DNA of 64,000 nt. It comes from Gnetum montanum. Taxonomy: Eukaryota > Streptophyta > Gnetopsida > Gnetales > Gnetaceae. Each line of letters begins with the position of its first letter. Position 1 is the stretch's first letter. The position numbers and the translations under genes are program-made. Positions 51,070-61,179 of the stretch are shown here, piece by piece. Where the stretch lies: the NCBI GenBank assembly GCA_015680685.1, contig MNCI01020774.1:447490-511489 (forward strand), read 5' to 3'. Under the pieces are notes generated by a model. It was not told the DNA's origin and did not search any database. It worked only from the letters and a program-made list of their open reading frames with translations.

Positions 51070-52180
51070 TATAATGATGAAAAAATTTGACAACGGAAGA
51101 ACTAAAAAATTCTTTATGAAATAGTTTAACTCTAGAATTCATGGGTCTTGAAAGGATCTAGAGCACCTCAAACAATCTTGTTGATCCCTTGAGGATTTAG
51201 GAAATTTTTTACCAAATTATGAAAATAACATAAAGCAAGGACAAATATGTAAATGTAGAATAAAATCCAACGTTGATACTAGGATAAAGAAAGAGTGAAA
51301 CAATATGGGCAAAATAAATGGAAAATGCAAACTTTATGATACATTTTGTAAACAATAGTTGTGAATAGGTTTTGAGTTATATATATTGGGGCTTTTACAA
51401 CATGAGAATAGAAAATATCCTCAATGTTTAGCATATGAGGAAGGGTGTGTTTTGAACTTAGTTTACACCAATCTCCTAGTCAATATGCACTGTTGCTACA
51501 AGGTCCATTGCTCTAGTGATTTGCACTAGGGGAAAGACTATGGACTAATAGATCTTGCTCTACTTTGAAAGTCTTAAGCTCAACCAAATGAAAAATGATC
51601 CAAAAATCCTAAAACTCTATTGATTCTTGCTTAAGTAAGCCATCAATTTATTGATTCTTCACTAATTTGATTTTGACTAATTTTTGACAATTCCTATAAA
51701 GTTTTTATGCTTTTTGATGGCCAAAATTTGTAGTGTGTGGTCTACCAACGTTTTCGAATTTTTGGGCTTGAAATACTCATGTATGTGGCACTTTTCACCA
51801 TCCAACACTATGGCATATGAGCCATTAACATGTGAAGATTAAATTTGGTGGCATATTTGGGCTATTTTCATGGCCCAAATTCCAACATATGGGCCACCAA
51901 CATTTTTGGCTTATTGCTGCCAAATTTGGTAATGTATTTTTATATTTTGACTTTCACACATTGTCATAAATGAAATTAACAATGTGTGGGTTCTAAATTC
52001 CATTTTACACATCAAAAATTCTCCAAAACTTTACTAGAATAAGGTCATAGGGTAGGATTTCTTATGGGAAAATAAGGAAATTATTTTTTCCTTTAAATTT
52101 CCATCAAATTACAATGTAAAGTTTGCCTTTAGGTTTCTTATGGATAAAATCAATTTTATTTGAAGTGTTTCATTATCTTT
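51070..52180 (-). repeat. E2 right LTR (5' LTR)
   Basis: Begins TATAATGATG (terminal TG mutated), aligned with 36943 onward (CAAACTTTATGATA, AATAGTTGTGAATAGG, TGATGGCCAAAATTTGTAG). Motif copies lie at 51720-51990. Similarity to the left LTR fades near 52180, so its end is probably truncated. Confidence 0.65.
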
Positions 52181-53088
52181 TGATGAAGTTATTAATTTTT
52201 ATTTCTACACCATCTAGAATTTCACTATTTTTAATGGTGCACAATAAAATCCCTATATCTTCTAGATCATACTAGATATTTCTCTTAAAATTTACCTATA
52301 TATGGATTGTTTTTCTATCTTTCAAACCATTTTGGAATCACTAAAAATACATTTTCATCATAGACTTATGATCTATTTTCTGTCAGCTACTTTTTCCATT
52401 TTTCTTTCAACTTGATTCTCCAAGCCTAGATTCATGGTTCTATAACTCTGTATTTCTAATAAATGTCTCCCTAAATTTTTAACAAAGAATAAGCATAGAT
52501 ATTAACATTTTCAATGGATCAGGAATCAATATAAATCCATAATAATGGTGGAGTTATAATAATTTTATCTACTATTATATGTTTAGGCAACAATCAACTC
52601 TAGAATTGATTTTGGTTTTAATAGAGCCCTTTATACCCTATTGTAAAATAAAATATTAGTTATTTGAGATCATGATTTAGCTAATATCTTAGCATTACTA
52701 TGTTTTATTTTTTCCTCTTTTACCATTGGTTCTTGGTTTAGTTATTTTTGACTATGTTATGCTCGATTTATAAATTGGATTGTTAGCATGTTGAATTTGA
52801 CTTGGGATTGATTGTTGGATCTTTTACTTATTTTGGGGCACATTAGATTATTAGATCTTTTGGATATTTTAAGACATGTTGTTGAATTATTTAATATCTT
52901 AAATGAGAAAGATCCATTTGTTTTGTTGTTTCTATCCATTTTCAATTTAGTTTGTCATGGTTGTTTTTTTGCTAATTGTTTAGATGTCGGAGCTAGCAAC
53001 AAGTTTATGTGGTTGTTTGGAGATGGGATTCCTAGAGATGATTTGATAATTGAATCATACTAGGATGAATTAGTATGTCTTACATGAA
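52181..53088. other. Unassigned stretch between E2 and E3
   Basis: AT-rich. One 83-codon open frame (52812-53063, plus) has a hydrophobic first half and no recognised motif. No repeat partner was found in the window. Confidence 0.3.
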
Positions 53089-53954
53089 AGGTGTAACGAT
53101 GGAAAACGTCGGCAGCTGGAAATACCGAATGAGGTTCCGTGTATACAGTTTTAACCACGGATCCGCGCGAGGGCTATGCTGGAAAAAAGCGAATCCGCGG
53201 TGCCCTGAACGGTCTTGTCGATTAGACAGGGACTTACGGGTCAGTAAAACAATGAAGATTACGGATCTTGACGTGTTTCGATTTGATTCGAGGGATCGTG
53301 AAATGGGCGGAAAATGACGTGGATGGATCGCTACGGTGATAACGTCAAACACGCCAAAGAGATGCTGATCAGGAGAAACAACGCGTGATTTTCAAAGATC
53401 TATGTTTCGATTTTTGAAAGAATATATGATTTGTATGTCACGTTACAATGGGAGAGACCCCCAATAACTTGATGCAAAATGAGCACAAAAACAATAAGGA
53501 AACTGTCTAGACAGAAGTTCGATCTACCTCGTAGGCCAAAGCTGGAATGCAAGGAAGGTCAAGCTCTGACGTCTGCCGATCAACTGTTTCTAACCGGTAG
53601 AGCTTGCAAACTGGGCGAGACGATCTCACAGTCCTCGTTCTGCTTCTTTGCTTCGAGTAGGTTCTGCTCAGGGCAGCGATCGCTAATGGAGAAAGTCGTA
53701 CCTTCCCCAAAGGAATGATCTTTCTTGTTGCTAAGGCTCAAGCGCACTGTGCTTTGTTCTTGCTGAAGGATGGTGCTATTGACAATTGCCAAAAGGTTGC
53801 TCTTTGTTTCTCTGCTCAAGGTGATAAGTGCTTCCCTGCTCAGAAAATGCTCTTGCCCTTTGATTCTGCCAACAAAAGTGATAAATGCTTTGGTCCTCAG
53901 AAAAATGCCTTTGTTTCTCTGATTTTCCCACCCTTGTATCTTTGTCAACTGAAG

Positions 53955-53962
53955 TATTTATA
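53955..53962 (-). promoter_or_regulatory. TATA box of E3 LTR
   Basis: TATTTATA on the plus strand, TATAAATA on the sense strand, within CCTATAAATAC followed by a leader. A good LTR promoter candidate. Confidence 0.55.
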
Positions 53963-54210
53963 GGCCGCGACGCTTCGTGGAAAAGGCGCAACCCTGATGA
54001 CGTGGGTTCCGGATATTTCGGGTCCCGTTGACATGACCATTTTAAGTCAAACTGTGACTACGTACAATACGCTTGTTTGCGTGTTGTGCGTGTGAAGAGC
54101 AGGTACATGTTGAGCGTGTTTCAATTGCTTTCAAGCTATATTACACTCATTCACGTTGTGTTGCGTGTATGAGCGTAATCCGGTACAAAAGCAATAGGCT
54201 CAAAATTGTC

Positions 54211-54357
54211 TTACGCTCACTACGCAGCTGTGCGTAACGAAGCGTAAACAATGTCTAATTTACGCTCACTATGCAGCCGTGCGTAACGAAGCGTAAACAA
54301 TGTCTAATTTACGTTCACTACGCAGCCATGCGTAATGAAGCGTAAACAATGTCTAGC
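54211..54357. repeat. Three 49-bp tandem units with nested palindrome
   Basis: Units start at 54211, 54260 and 54309. Each holds TTACGC at the left and GCGTAA at the right, and inside these TACGCA and TGCGTA around a 4-base centre. Degenerate further copies lie upstream (54070-54185) and downstream (54370-54530). Confidence 0.8.
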
Positions 54358-55100
54358 CTTAGTGATGAGATACGCAATGATACGCACCTCCGCGTAACGA
54401 GCGTAAAGAAAAATTATTCATGCGCCACAAGAAAACAGTGTCGAACTATTGTGTTTCTCTAGACTCTGCCTTCGGCTATTTTGGAGCTTATTACCCTCAT
54501 TATGCTGCCGTGCGTAATAGAGCGTAAACTTGTCCTTGAACAAAGATGATGCGCGCTCTCGCTTGAATTGCGAATCTTTGCCTGAGGTCGACTTGTAATT
54601 TTCACGGTGTTTCAATGGCCCCTCTTTGTTGACGGTTAGAGGGCTTGCCCGAAAGACGTTGACAAAGAATGCGAAACACCGAATTGGCAGAAGCAAGAAC
54701 AACATCCATCCATGGCTACCCAAGTGTTGTCCTGTCAACATGGAAGAGCAAAGCCGGGAGGTATGGAAGATAGAGGGATATAGCTGGAAAGAGGTTCAGG
54801 GAAGATGCAAAATGAGTTATGATGGTAGGGGCATGAAATACGCTCGTACACACAGAAACATACGCTCATTTATGTCAATAGGAATGCGTTCAGACAAGCA
54901 TAGCGCATCAATCTGAGATTTCTCTATTACAGATTGTAGCAGGAATGCTTACAGAAGGAGCGTTGTGCATCACTTTCTGCGATGTCTCTTCTAGCGTGAG
55001 TGCGGAAAATGAATACTTGCATATGTAGCTTTTACGTATGGGAAGAGGGTGGTGGGGATGAAGGGAAACAAGAGCTAAGGGTAGGATTTGTGAGAGGTAG

Positions 55101-55705
55101 GGGTATGCAGATCTAAGTGGTCAGGCAAACCCGAGCAGCCATTTCAACACGCTGTTGTACTTCACCGCTCAGGTGGACGCACCTTCGGATGACATTCTCC
55201 AAGGCAAGTAACCTGCAACCACAAAAGAAAGCAGAGGAAACCATTGCTCATGCGAACAAGAGGAGAGGTTGTTGAAACAAACGCCATTTGATGTGAGATA
55301 GAGAAATTGGGCTGTGAAGAAGTAGCCGGGGCATGCGGGCGGAGCCGCCAATCCTGACGATTGGCCCAGCATATCTTCGCCAAAAGGCATCAGACACAGT
55401 GCAGCTAACTGGTTGTATAGAGAACCAGCCAGATGAATTTGCGAAGCCAGCATCCAATAGCGGTGATTGGCGGAGGTTCCCGAGGCCATCGTCGACGAGG
55501 ATTTCGTCGGGGCTCTGGCTGGCGAGACTAAACTCTCGGAGGTACTACCACTGCAGTGGACGCGGCGGCGGCATCTCCGAGGGATCAGTAAGATGCCTCT
55601 TAGCTTATCTGAGGAATCAGTAGGATGCCAGTGGGGTGGTGACGCTGGGATTGTCCCAATATCCCACCTTGTTGGTTGTGCAGCTGTACAGAGATCATCA
55701 CGCTC
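55101..55705 (-). other. E3 3' non-coding interior
   Basis: Between LTR and minisatellite. Open frames on both strands here reflect GC-rich sequence and carry no domain. Confidence 0.4.
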
Positions 55706-56222
55706 ACTTGATTTACATGGTAGTAGTCTGTAAGTCCCATTTTTAAGTCCTAGTAGACTGCCGTTACTGGTTTTAAGTCTCAGCAGACCATGGTCCCCGT
55801 TTAAAGTCCAGGCAGACCGAGAAGTGCTAGTTTTACATCGTAGCGGATAGTGATATGTCTGATTTATGGTCTCAGCAGACCGTGCTGTGGATGCCAGTTT
55901 TGTGTCGTGACCCAAGGATAAAGCTGTGCTGGTTTTATGTCCCAGCAGACGGCTACTTACCTATGCCAGTTTAGCGTCATGGCGGACGCGTGCAAAAGAT
56001 GCCAGTTTTTCGTCTTGGCGGACCTGTACAACATTGCCAGTTTTTCATCGTAGCGGATGGTTACAACTTGCTAGTTTAGCATCGTGGCGGACGCGTGCAA
56101 GGCATGCCAGTTTTACGTCGTAGCGGACGGTCAGTGCCAGTTTAACGTCGTAGCAGATGCTCAGTGCCAGTTTAATGTCGTAGCAGACACTCAGTGCCAG
56201 TTTAACATCGTAGCGGACGCTC
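55706..56222. repeat. Minisatellite, ~16 units of 30-40 bp
   Basis: Unit core TGCCAGTTTTACGTCGTAGC followed by GGACG and a variable spacer. The last four units are exactly 30 bp apart (56105, 56135, 56165, 56195) and most alike, while earlier units are longer and more diverged. Tandem arrays next to the 3' LTR are known in Tat/Ogre elements. Confidence 0.85.
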
Positions 56223-56259
56223 AGTACTGCCATACCTGTTGTTGACACTGTAGATGCTG

Positions 56260-59200
56260 CTAGATGTAATACCGCTTCAAGTACACATGATTTACAGGGT
56301 TTGCTAAGTTGTTGCCGTCGGCGTCTGCTAACTTGAATGCTCCGTTACTGTATACGTCGAACACCAAGAAAGGGCCTTCCCAGTTTGCAGAGAACTTGCC
56401 TATTGGTTCACACACAGCCTTTAGAACAAAATCTCCTTTCTTGATCGGGCACTGTTGAAGATTGTGGCGATGTTTCTGTCGCTGTTTGTCTTGATATTTC
56501 TCAATCGTATCAAGAGCCTGTATCCGTTTCTCTTCTACTGAATCCAAATCCATTATCCGAGCCTTGGTGTGTTGAGCCTCATTTATAATGGTGGAGAGGA
56601 CCATTCTCAGAGAAGGAATTTGCAATTCGAAAGGTAGCACTGCTTCAGATCCGTAAACCAGGCTATAGGGCGTACTACCTGTAGCTATCCTACATGTAGT
56701 ACGGTACGCCCATAGCACATAGAGGATTTTATCATGCCACCGTCTCTTGTTACTGTCGAGCATTTTCTTGAGCGGATTGATGACTATTTTGTTTGATGCT
56801 TCAGCTTGACCATTCGCCTACGGGTAATAGGGGGAGGAAAAAGACTATCTAATGCCTAGGTTATCACAGAAGGATTTCGTTTCCACGCTACTAAACTGTG
56901 GCCCATTGTCAGTCACAATAGTCATTGAGAGACCAAATTTGGTTACTATATTGTCCAAGATAAAATGGCATACCTGTTGGGATGTGATTTTCCATAGGGG
57001 GACAGCTTCTACCCACTTCGTAAAATACTCAGTAGCAGTAATAATGAAGCTATGCCCTACAGAAGATTTTGGCGCAATGGGTCCTATGATGTCCAGTCCC
57101 CATCGTTGAAATGACCATGTTATCTTTGTTGTATGCAATTCTATGGGTGACACGTGGATGAAGTTTGCATGACGCTGACACGTGTTACAAGTTTTAACCT
57201 TTGTCAGGTAGTCTTTTTCCATGCGTGGCCAGTAGTACCCTAACCGACGGATTTTTAGGGCCATAGCCCGTGGTGCTACGTGGTCGCCGCACAGCCCCTC
57301 GTGAACTTCATCGACTATGTGTTGCGCTTGGTTTTTGTCAACGCAAGTAAGTAACACGCCATCAAAGGAGCGTCTACAGAGAGTGTTGTCTCCGATGATG
57401 ACATATTTCCTAGCCCACTTACGGATTACGTCTTTCTGTGCGCGTGTTAATGCATATGGTAGTTCGCCCTGTAGAAGGTAAGTTTTAATATTGTCGTACC
57501 ATTCAGGTGTGTTTTCCTCGAGCAGAGAGGAGATTTGCGCCACCGGAATGACAGGATCTGTGTAGTTTGTAATTAATGGAGGGCAAGTGTTAAACAGGTG
57601 CGAAGGCACGTGTAAAGCCAAGGTGGCCAATGCATCGGCCAGCATGTTGTCAGTGCATGGGACGTGTTGGGCATTGAAGGTCGTAAATCGCCTCAGAAGA
57701 TCTTTAGCCTGTTCGCAGTAGGGCTGCAAATGTACAACCTTGCAGGCGTAGACTCCAGTGATCTAATTTATGACAAGCATAGAATCGCCTCTAATCGCCA
57801 GGTGTTGAACACCAAGTTCACCGACAATTAATAACCCCCTGAGGAGCCCTTCGTACTCTGCCACATTGTTCGTACAAGGGAAGGTCAAGCGGTAAGCGTG
57901 TAGATGCACATCCTCAGGCGATAGCATAATAACAGTGGCAGCACTGCCACCTCTAGCAGTTGAAGCTCCGTCGAAGTACAACGTTGCTTCGAGGCCTGTT
58001 AAGACAGGGCTTAGACTATGTACATGTTCTTCAGGGAACTCTGGCTCTATAGTTTCTTGGTTGTTAACCGGTGATGTCACTAACTGGTCGGCTATCGCTT
58101 GGCCCTTCGTAGAAGATTGGCCAACATAGTGCAGATCAAATTCTGCGGTGATAGCTTTCCAGCGAGCGATCCTACTGCTTTCGTACAAATTATGCGTGAT
58201 GGTCCTAAGGATGTTATTTTTGCAAATAATGTTAACCTGGCTACGGAAAAGGTAATGTCTACATTTCTTAAGCGTAAAAACTAACGCTAGGCAATTACGC
58301 TCTACTTCGTTATACCTCATTTCGTACGCGTATAAAGCATGGCTCAGGTAGTAGATAGGCACTTCGGACCCATCATTCCTCCTTTGACAAAGCAACGCTG
58401 CTAACGCTACGTCCAAAGTTGCGAGGTAAATGTAAAATGGCAAGTCCCTTTCTGGCGGGAAGACCGTAGGTAGATGTTGGAGTTCCTGTTTAATGCTATC
58501 AAATGCACGTTGGCAATCCTCCGTCCATTCGAAATTAACCCCCTTTTTCAGCAAGTGTTGCATAGGGTGTAACTTGTCGGTTAACCTCGAAATGAATCAG
58601 CGTATGAATTGCAAGCATCCCTGTAACCCGCGTAATTGCTTGAGGTCTGTCAGAGGCGTTAACTCGACAATGGCTTTGACCTTATCAGGGTCAACTCGTA
58701 TGCCGGTTTCCAATACCACAAACCCCAACATGCATCCGGTTTTGACTCCGAATACGCACTTCTTCGGGTTAAGCCAGAGCTCGTATTTGGAGCATCTTTT
58801 AAGGACTAACTCCAGATCTCCTGAATGATCCTCAGACTTTAAAGACTTCACAGCTATATCGTCTACATAATCATTCAGCCTTTCTAAGAGATAATCGCTA
58901 AAGATGTACGTCATGGCTCGTTGATACGTGGCTCCGGCGTTCTTCAGACCAAATGGCATCATAGTATAACAAAAGGTACCCCAGGGCGTCATGAATGTCG
59001 TAGTTAATTGATGTTCTGGATTTATGCGAATCTAGTTATAACCAGAGAAGCCATCCATGAAGGATAGGAGTGCATGCCCAGCTGTTGTATCGACTAGTTG
59101 ATCGATACTCGGGAGCGGGAAATTGTCTTTGATTATGGCCTTGTTCAAATCCTGGAAGTCTATGCAAATGCATATACTCCTGGTCTTCTTCGGCATGACC

Positions 59201-59736
59201 ACAATGTTAGATACCCAGTCCGAGTAATTGACCGCGCAGATGAAACCAGCTTGATATAGTTTGGTGATTTCATTACGCACGGCTAGCGCGATCTCTAGCT
59301 TGATTTTGCGTGCTTTTTGCCTAACTGCTTTGATCTGTGGGTCTAAGATGATGTTATGTTGGATTAGCCTGGGATCTAGTCTAGGCATATCCTCGTATGA
59401 CCATGCGAAGACAGTGATGTTGTCTTGCAGGACCTGTGTTACGGCATCGTGCGTTTCTCGTTCTAGCAAGGAACTGACTTTAAGCGTTTTAGCTTCGCCC
59501 CTATGCGTAACGATAGAGACCTCATCAAGGGGGTCTTCAGTTATGTCCCCAGCTTCCAAGTCTAGCATGCATGTCAACTGTTCTGGCCATTCCGGGGACA
59601 TCTCCGACACAGCTATAGTTATGTCTTCTAAGGGGAGGTTAACATCTATAAACACGGGATCGAATTGCCTAACTACCTTTCCGTATGGGCCAGTCAGGGT
59701 TAAAGGTGTTGACAGTGTTGCGTCCATTTGTTTGTC
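56260..59736 (-). pseudogene. E3 pol: RT, gRNH, aRNH, integrase with five in-frame stops
   Basis: RT 59700-58600 (PLPSIDQLVDTTAGHALLSF, MPFGLKNAGATYQ, YVDDIAV). First RNase H 58560-58100 (EVERNCLALVFTLKKCRHYL). Second RNase H ~58000-57620 (YFDGAST, NNVAEYEGLL, GDSMLVIN, NMLADALATLA), the aRNH typical of Tat. Integrase 57500-56260: zinc finger H-H-C-C (GDHVAP to CNTCQRH), core D in GLDIIGP, D in TDNGPQF, E in NGQAEASNK, then a C-terminal WEGPF region without chromodomain. In-frame stops: TAG 59032-59034, TGA 58597-58599, TAG 57763-57765, TAG 56845-56847, TAG 56818-56820. Otherwise open, so recently active. Confidence 0.9.
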
Positions 59737-59767
59737 CTGCAAAACCACAAAGTGCGTAAATGGTTAG
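59736..59767 (-). promoter_or_regulatory. 3' splice site and branch point before E3 RT
   Basis: On the minus strand CTAAC (59767-59763) is followed by a T-rich stretch and TTTTGCAG, with exon from 59736. The branch A to AG distance is about 27 bases. There is no ATG before the acceptor in frame; the first ATG is at 59725-59727. Agrees with the intron between protease and RT known from Ogre. Confidence 0.6.
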
Positions 59768-59787
59768 AAAGAAGATGACGTGATGGC

Positions 59788-60216
59788 TAGCAAACGTGGA
59801 AAGCTAACAGAATTTTGAATTTTGTAATGAAGTTGTAATCAATGCTACCCGATTACNNNNNNNNNNNNNNNNNNNNNNNNNNNNNNNNNNNNNNNNNNNN
59901 NNNNNNNNNNNNNNNNNNNNNNNNNNNNNNNNNNNNNNNNNNNNNNNNNNNNNNNNNNNNNNNNNNNNNNNNNNNNNNNNNNNNNNNNNNNNNNNNNNNN
60001 NNNNNNNNNNNNNNNNNNNNNNNNNNNNNNNNNNNNNNNNNNNNNNNNNNNNNNNNNNNNNNNNNNNNNNNNNNNNNNNNNNNNNNNNNNNNNNNNNNNN
60101 NNNNNNNNNNNNNNNNNNNNNNNNNNNNNNNNNNNNNNNNNNNNNNNTAGCAAACGTGGAAAGCTAACAGAATTTTGAATTTTGTAATGAAGTTGCAATC
60201 AATGCTACCCGATTAC
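59788..60216. repeat. 69-bp direct duplication flanking a 291-base gap
   Basis: 59788-59856 and 60148-60216 are identical but for one base (T at 59836, C at 60196); they start 360 bases apart with N at 59857-60147 between. Either a tandem repeat too long to assemble, or overlapping contig ends left unmerged. Confidence 0.85.
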
Positions 60217-60378
60217 GAGGCGATAAGATGTGGTAGTTTAACGTCATTTCGGGCAGTGGTGCGTGCAATATCAACCGCATTAATATCTTGATTTTCAGGT
60301 TCTGTTTCAGGAAAGTCCCGCTGAAATCGAATATCAAGTCAGTGATTCTCGCATACAAATATTGTACTCAAATGATAT
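60217..60378 (-). other. E3 intron sequence up to chromovirus junction
   Basis: CpG-rich like the rest of E3 (ACGTC, TTCGGG, CCGC). No coding reading. Confidence 0.5.
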
Positions 60379-61124
60379 TGTAGAACATGGGGTTCTACAA
60401 CCATGCAATTGTTGTTCTCAACGAAAGACAAAATCAATAGTGAATCTCTCCCCACAACTCCAGATTGAGATGTTAACTCACAAGTAAAAGACAAGAGAAA
60501 AAAAACATAAAGACCAACACACCCAAGTTAATCTTGAAGCTACAATCACCAATTACACTCATCCAATGTGCTCACCCACTCTCTCTTGCTTAGCTTTTCA
60601 CTCTAAAGAGCTTTTTCTTTCACTCATGCTACTAATAATGATGAATACATCAATATTTATGTTAAGCTGAAAGATAAGAGCCCTAGAAACCTTTCCTTAG
60701 CTCAACTTGAGGTTTTTTGAATGTTTTCCAAGTCTTCTCACCTTATTCCTAGTTGTTTCCATCCTTTTTCATCATGTTTTAGCTATTTCCTTAAAGTTTT
60801 TCTACTAGTACATGTCATCTTTAACCTTCCCAAGATGTCTCCTATGAAAACCCAGCTATCAACCAAGACATCTACTATTTTTCTAAGACATCTCTCCAAA
60901 AATCCAAGACATCTTAATTACAATGGAGATATCTCATCCAAGATGTCTTAGATTCAGGTGAGACATCTCACCTAAGACACCATTCTGAACAACAAGACAT
61001 CTCAATCACTTCTAGGCTTGATCAAGATGTCTCATGGACTTCCATGACATCTCTCCAATATCTAAAAGCCTACAAAAATACACACATAGGATAGAACAAG
61101 GGGATCAGGAGAGGTGTTCCTACA
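60379..61124 (-). repeat. Chromovirus 3' LTR
   Basis: 746 bp with matching ends. It carries nine GACATC/GATGTC copies between 60830 and 61055. Directly next to it at 61125-61142 the sense strand is purine-rich (GAAGGATGGAAGAGTTAG). Confidence 0.75.
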
Positions 61125-61179
61125 CTAACTCTTCCATCCTTCAAAAAGTAAACTCATGTGAACAATGGAGTAGGGGTTG

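Larger units (their letters stand above)
36943..52180 (-). mobile_element. E2: second old Tat/Ogre-like Ty3/gypsy retrotransposon
   Basis: Minus-strand order: LTR (52180-51070), leader, gag-protease (50080-46830), opposite-strand gene remnant (46311-45107), motif array, short-period repeat, pol (42662-39205), LTR (38516-36943). The LTR starts align (GGAAGAACT, GAAAGAACG/GAAAGAGTG, GCAAACTTTATGATA). The inner LTR end resembles E3 LTR sequence (CATCAACAAAGGATGCAAAACACC here, GACGTTGACAAAGAATGCGAAACACC in E3, shown in part). It is older than E3 and very poor in CpG. Its right LTR loses similarity near 52180. Confidence 0.75.
53089..55100 (-). repeat. E3 3' LTR
   Basis: Starts TGTAACGATGGAAAAC, with homology to the E1 and E2 LTR starts (GTCTTGTCGATTAGACAGGG here; a close variant in E1 at 26727). 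Contains the TATA candidate, 49-bp tandem units and many GCGTAA/TTACGC words. The inner end could not be placed exactly; about 55.1 kb is an estimate. Confidence 0.6.
53089..60378 (-). mobile_element. E3: young, CpG-rich Tat/Ogre-like Ty3/gypsy element (3' part)
   Basis: Minus strand; LTR at 53089-~55100, 3' non-coding interior with minisatellite, pol 56260-59736, then the start of the intron with an unsequenced gap. CpG is frequent throughout, in contrast to all neighbours. The pol frame runs 3.4 kb with five stops and no evident frameshift. It is interrupted at 60379 by the terminus of a chromovirus LTR, so gag, protease and the 5' LTR are not in the window. Confidence 0.85.

Noticed and set aside
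53075-54916. Several 60-120 codon frames in the E3 LTR
   Set aside because: They lie in a terminal repeat on both strands, overlap each other and lack motifs.
55169-55915. 248-codon minus-strand frame next to the minisatellite
   Set aside because: It runs partly through the repeat units and shows no domain or match in E1/E2; GC-rich sequence gives long chance frames. Kept as non-coding.
55926-56248. Open frames on both strands within the minisatellite
   Set aside because: They arise because the 30-bp unit has no stop in those frames; no domain, only repetition.
59261-59767. 168-codon plus-strand frame opposite RT
   Set aside because: Shadow of the RT frame on the other strand; no independent motif.
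59842-60198. Open frames across the gap
   Set aside because: They consist of undetermined residues from the run of N.
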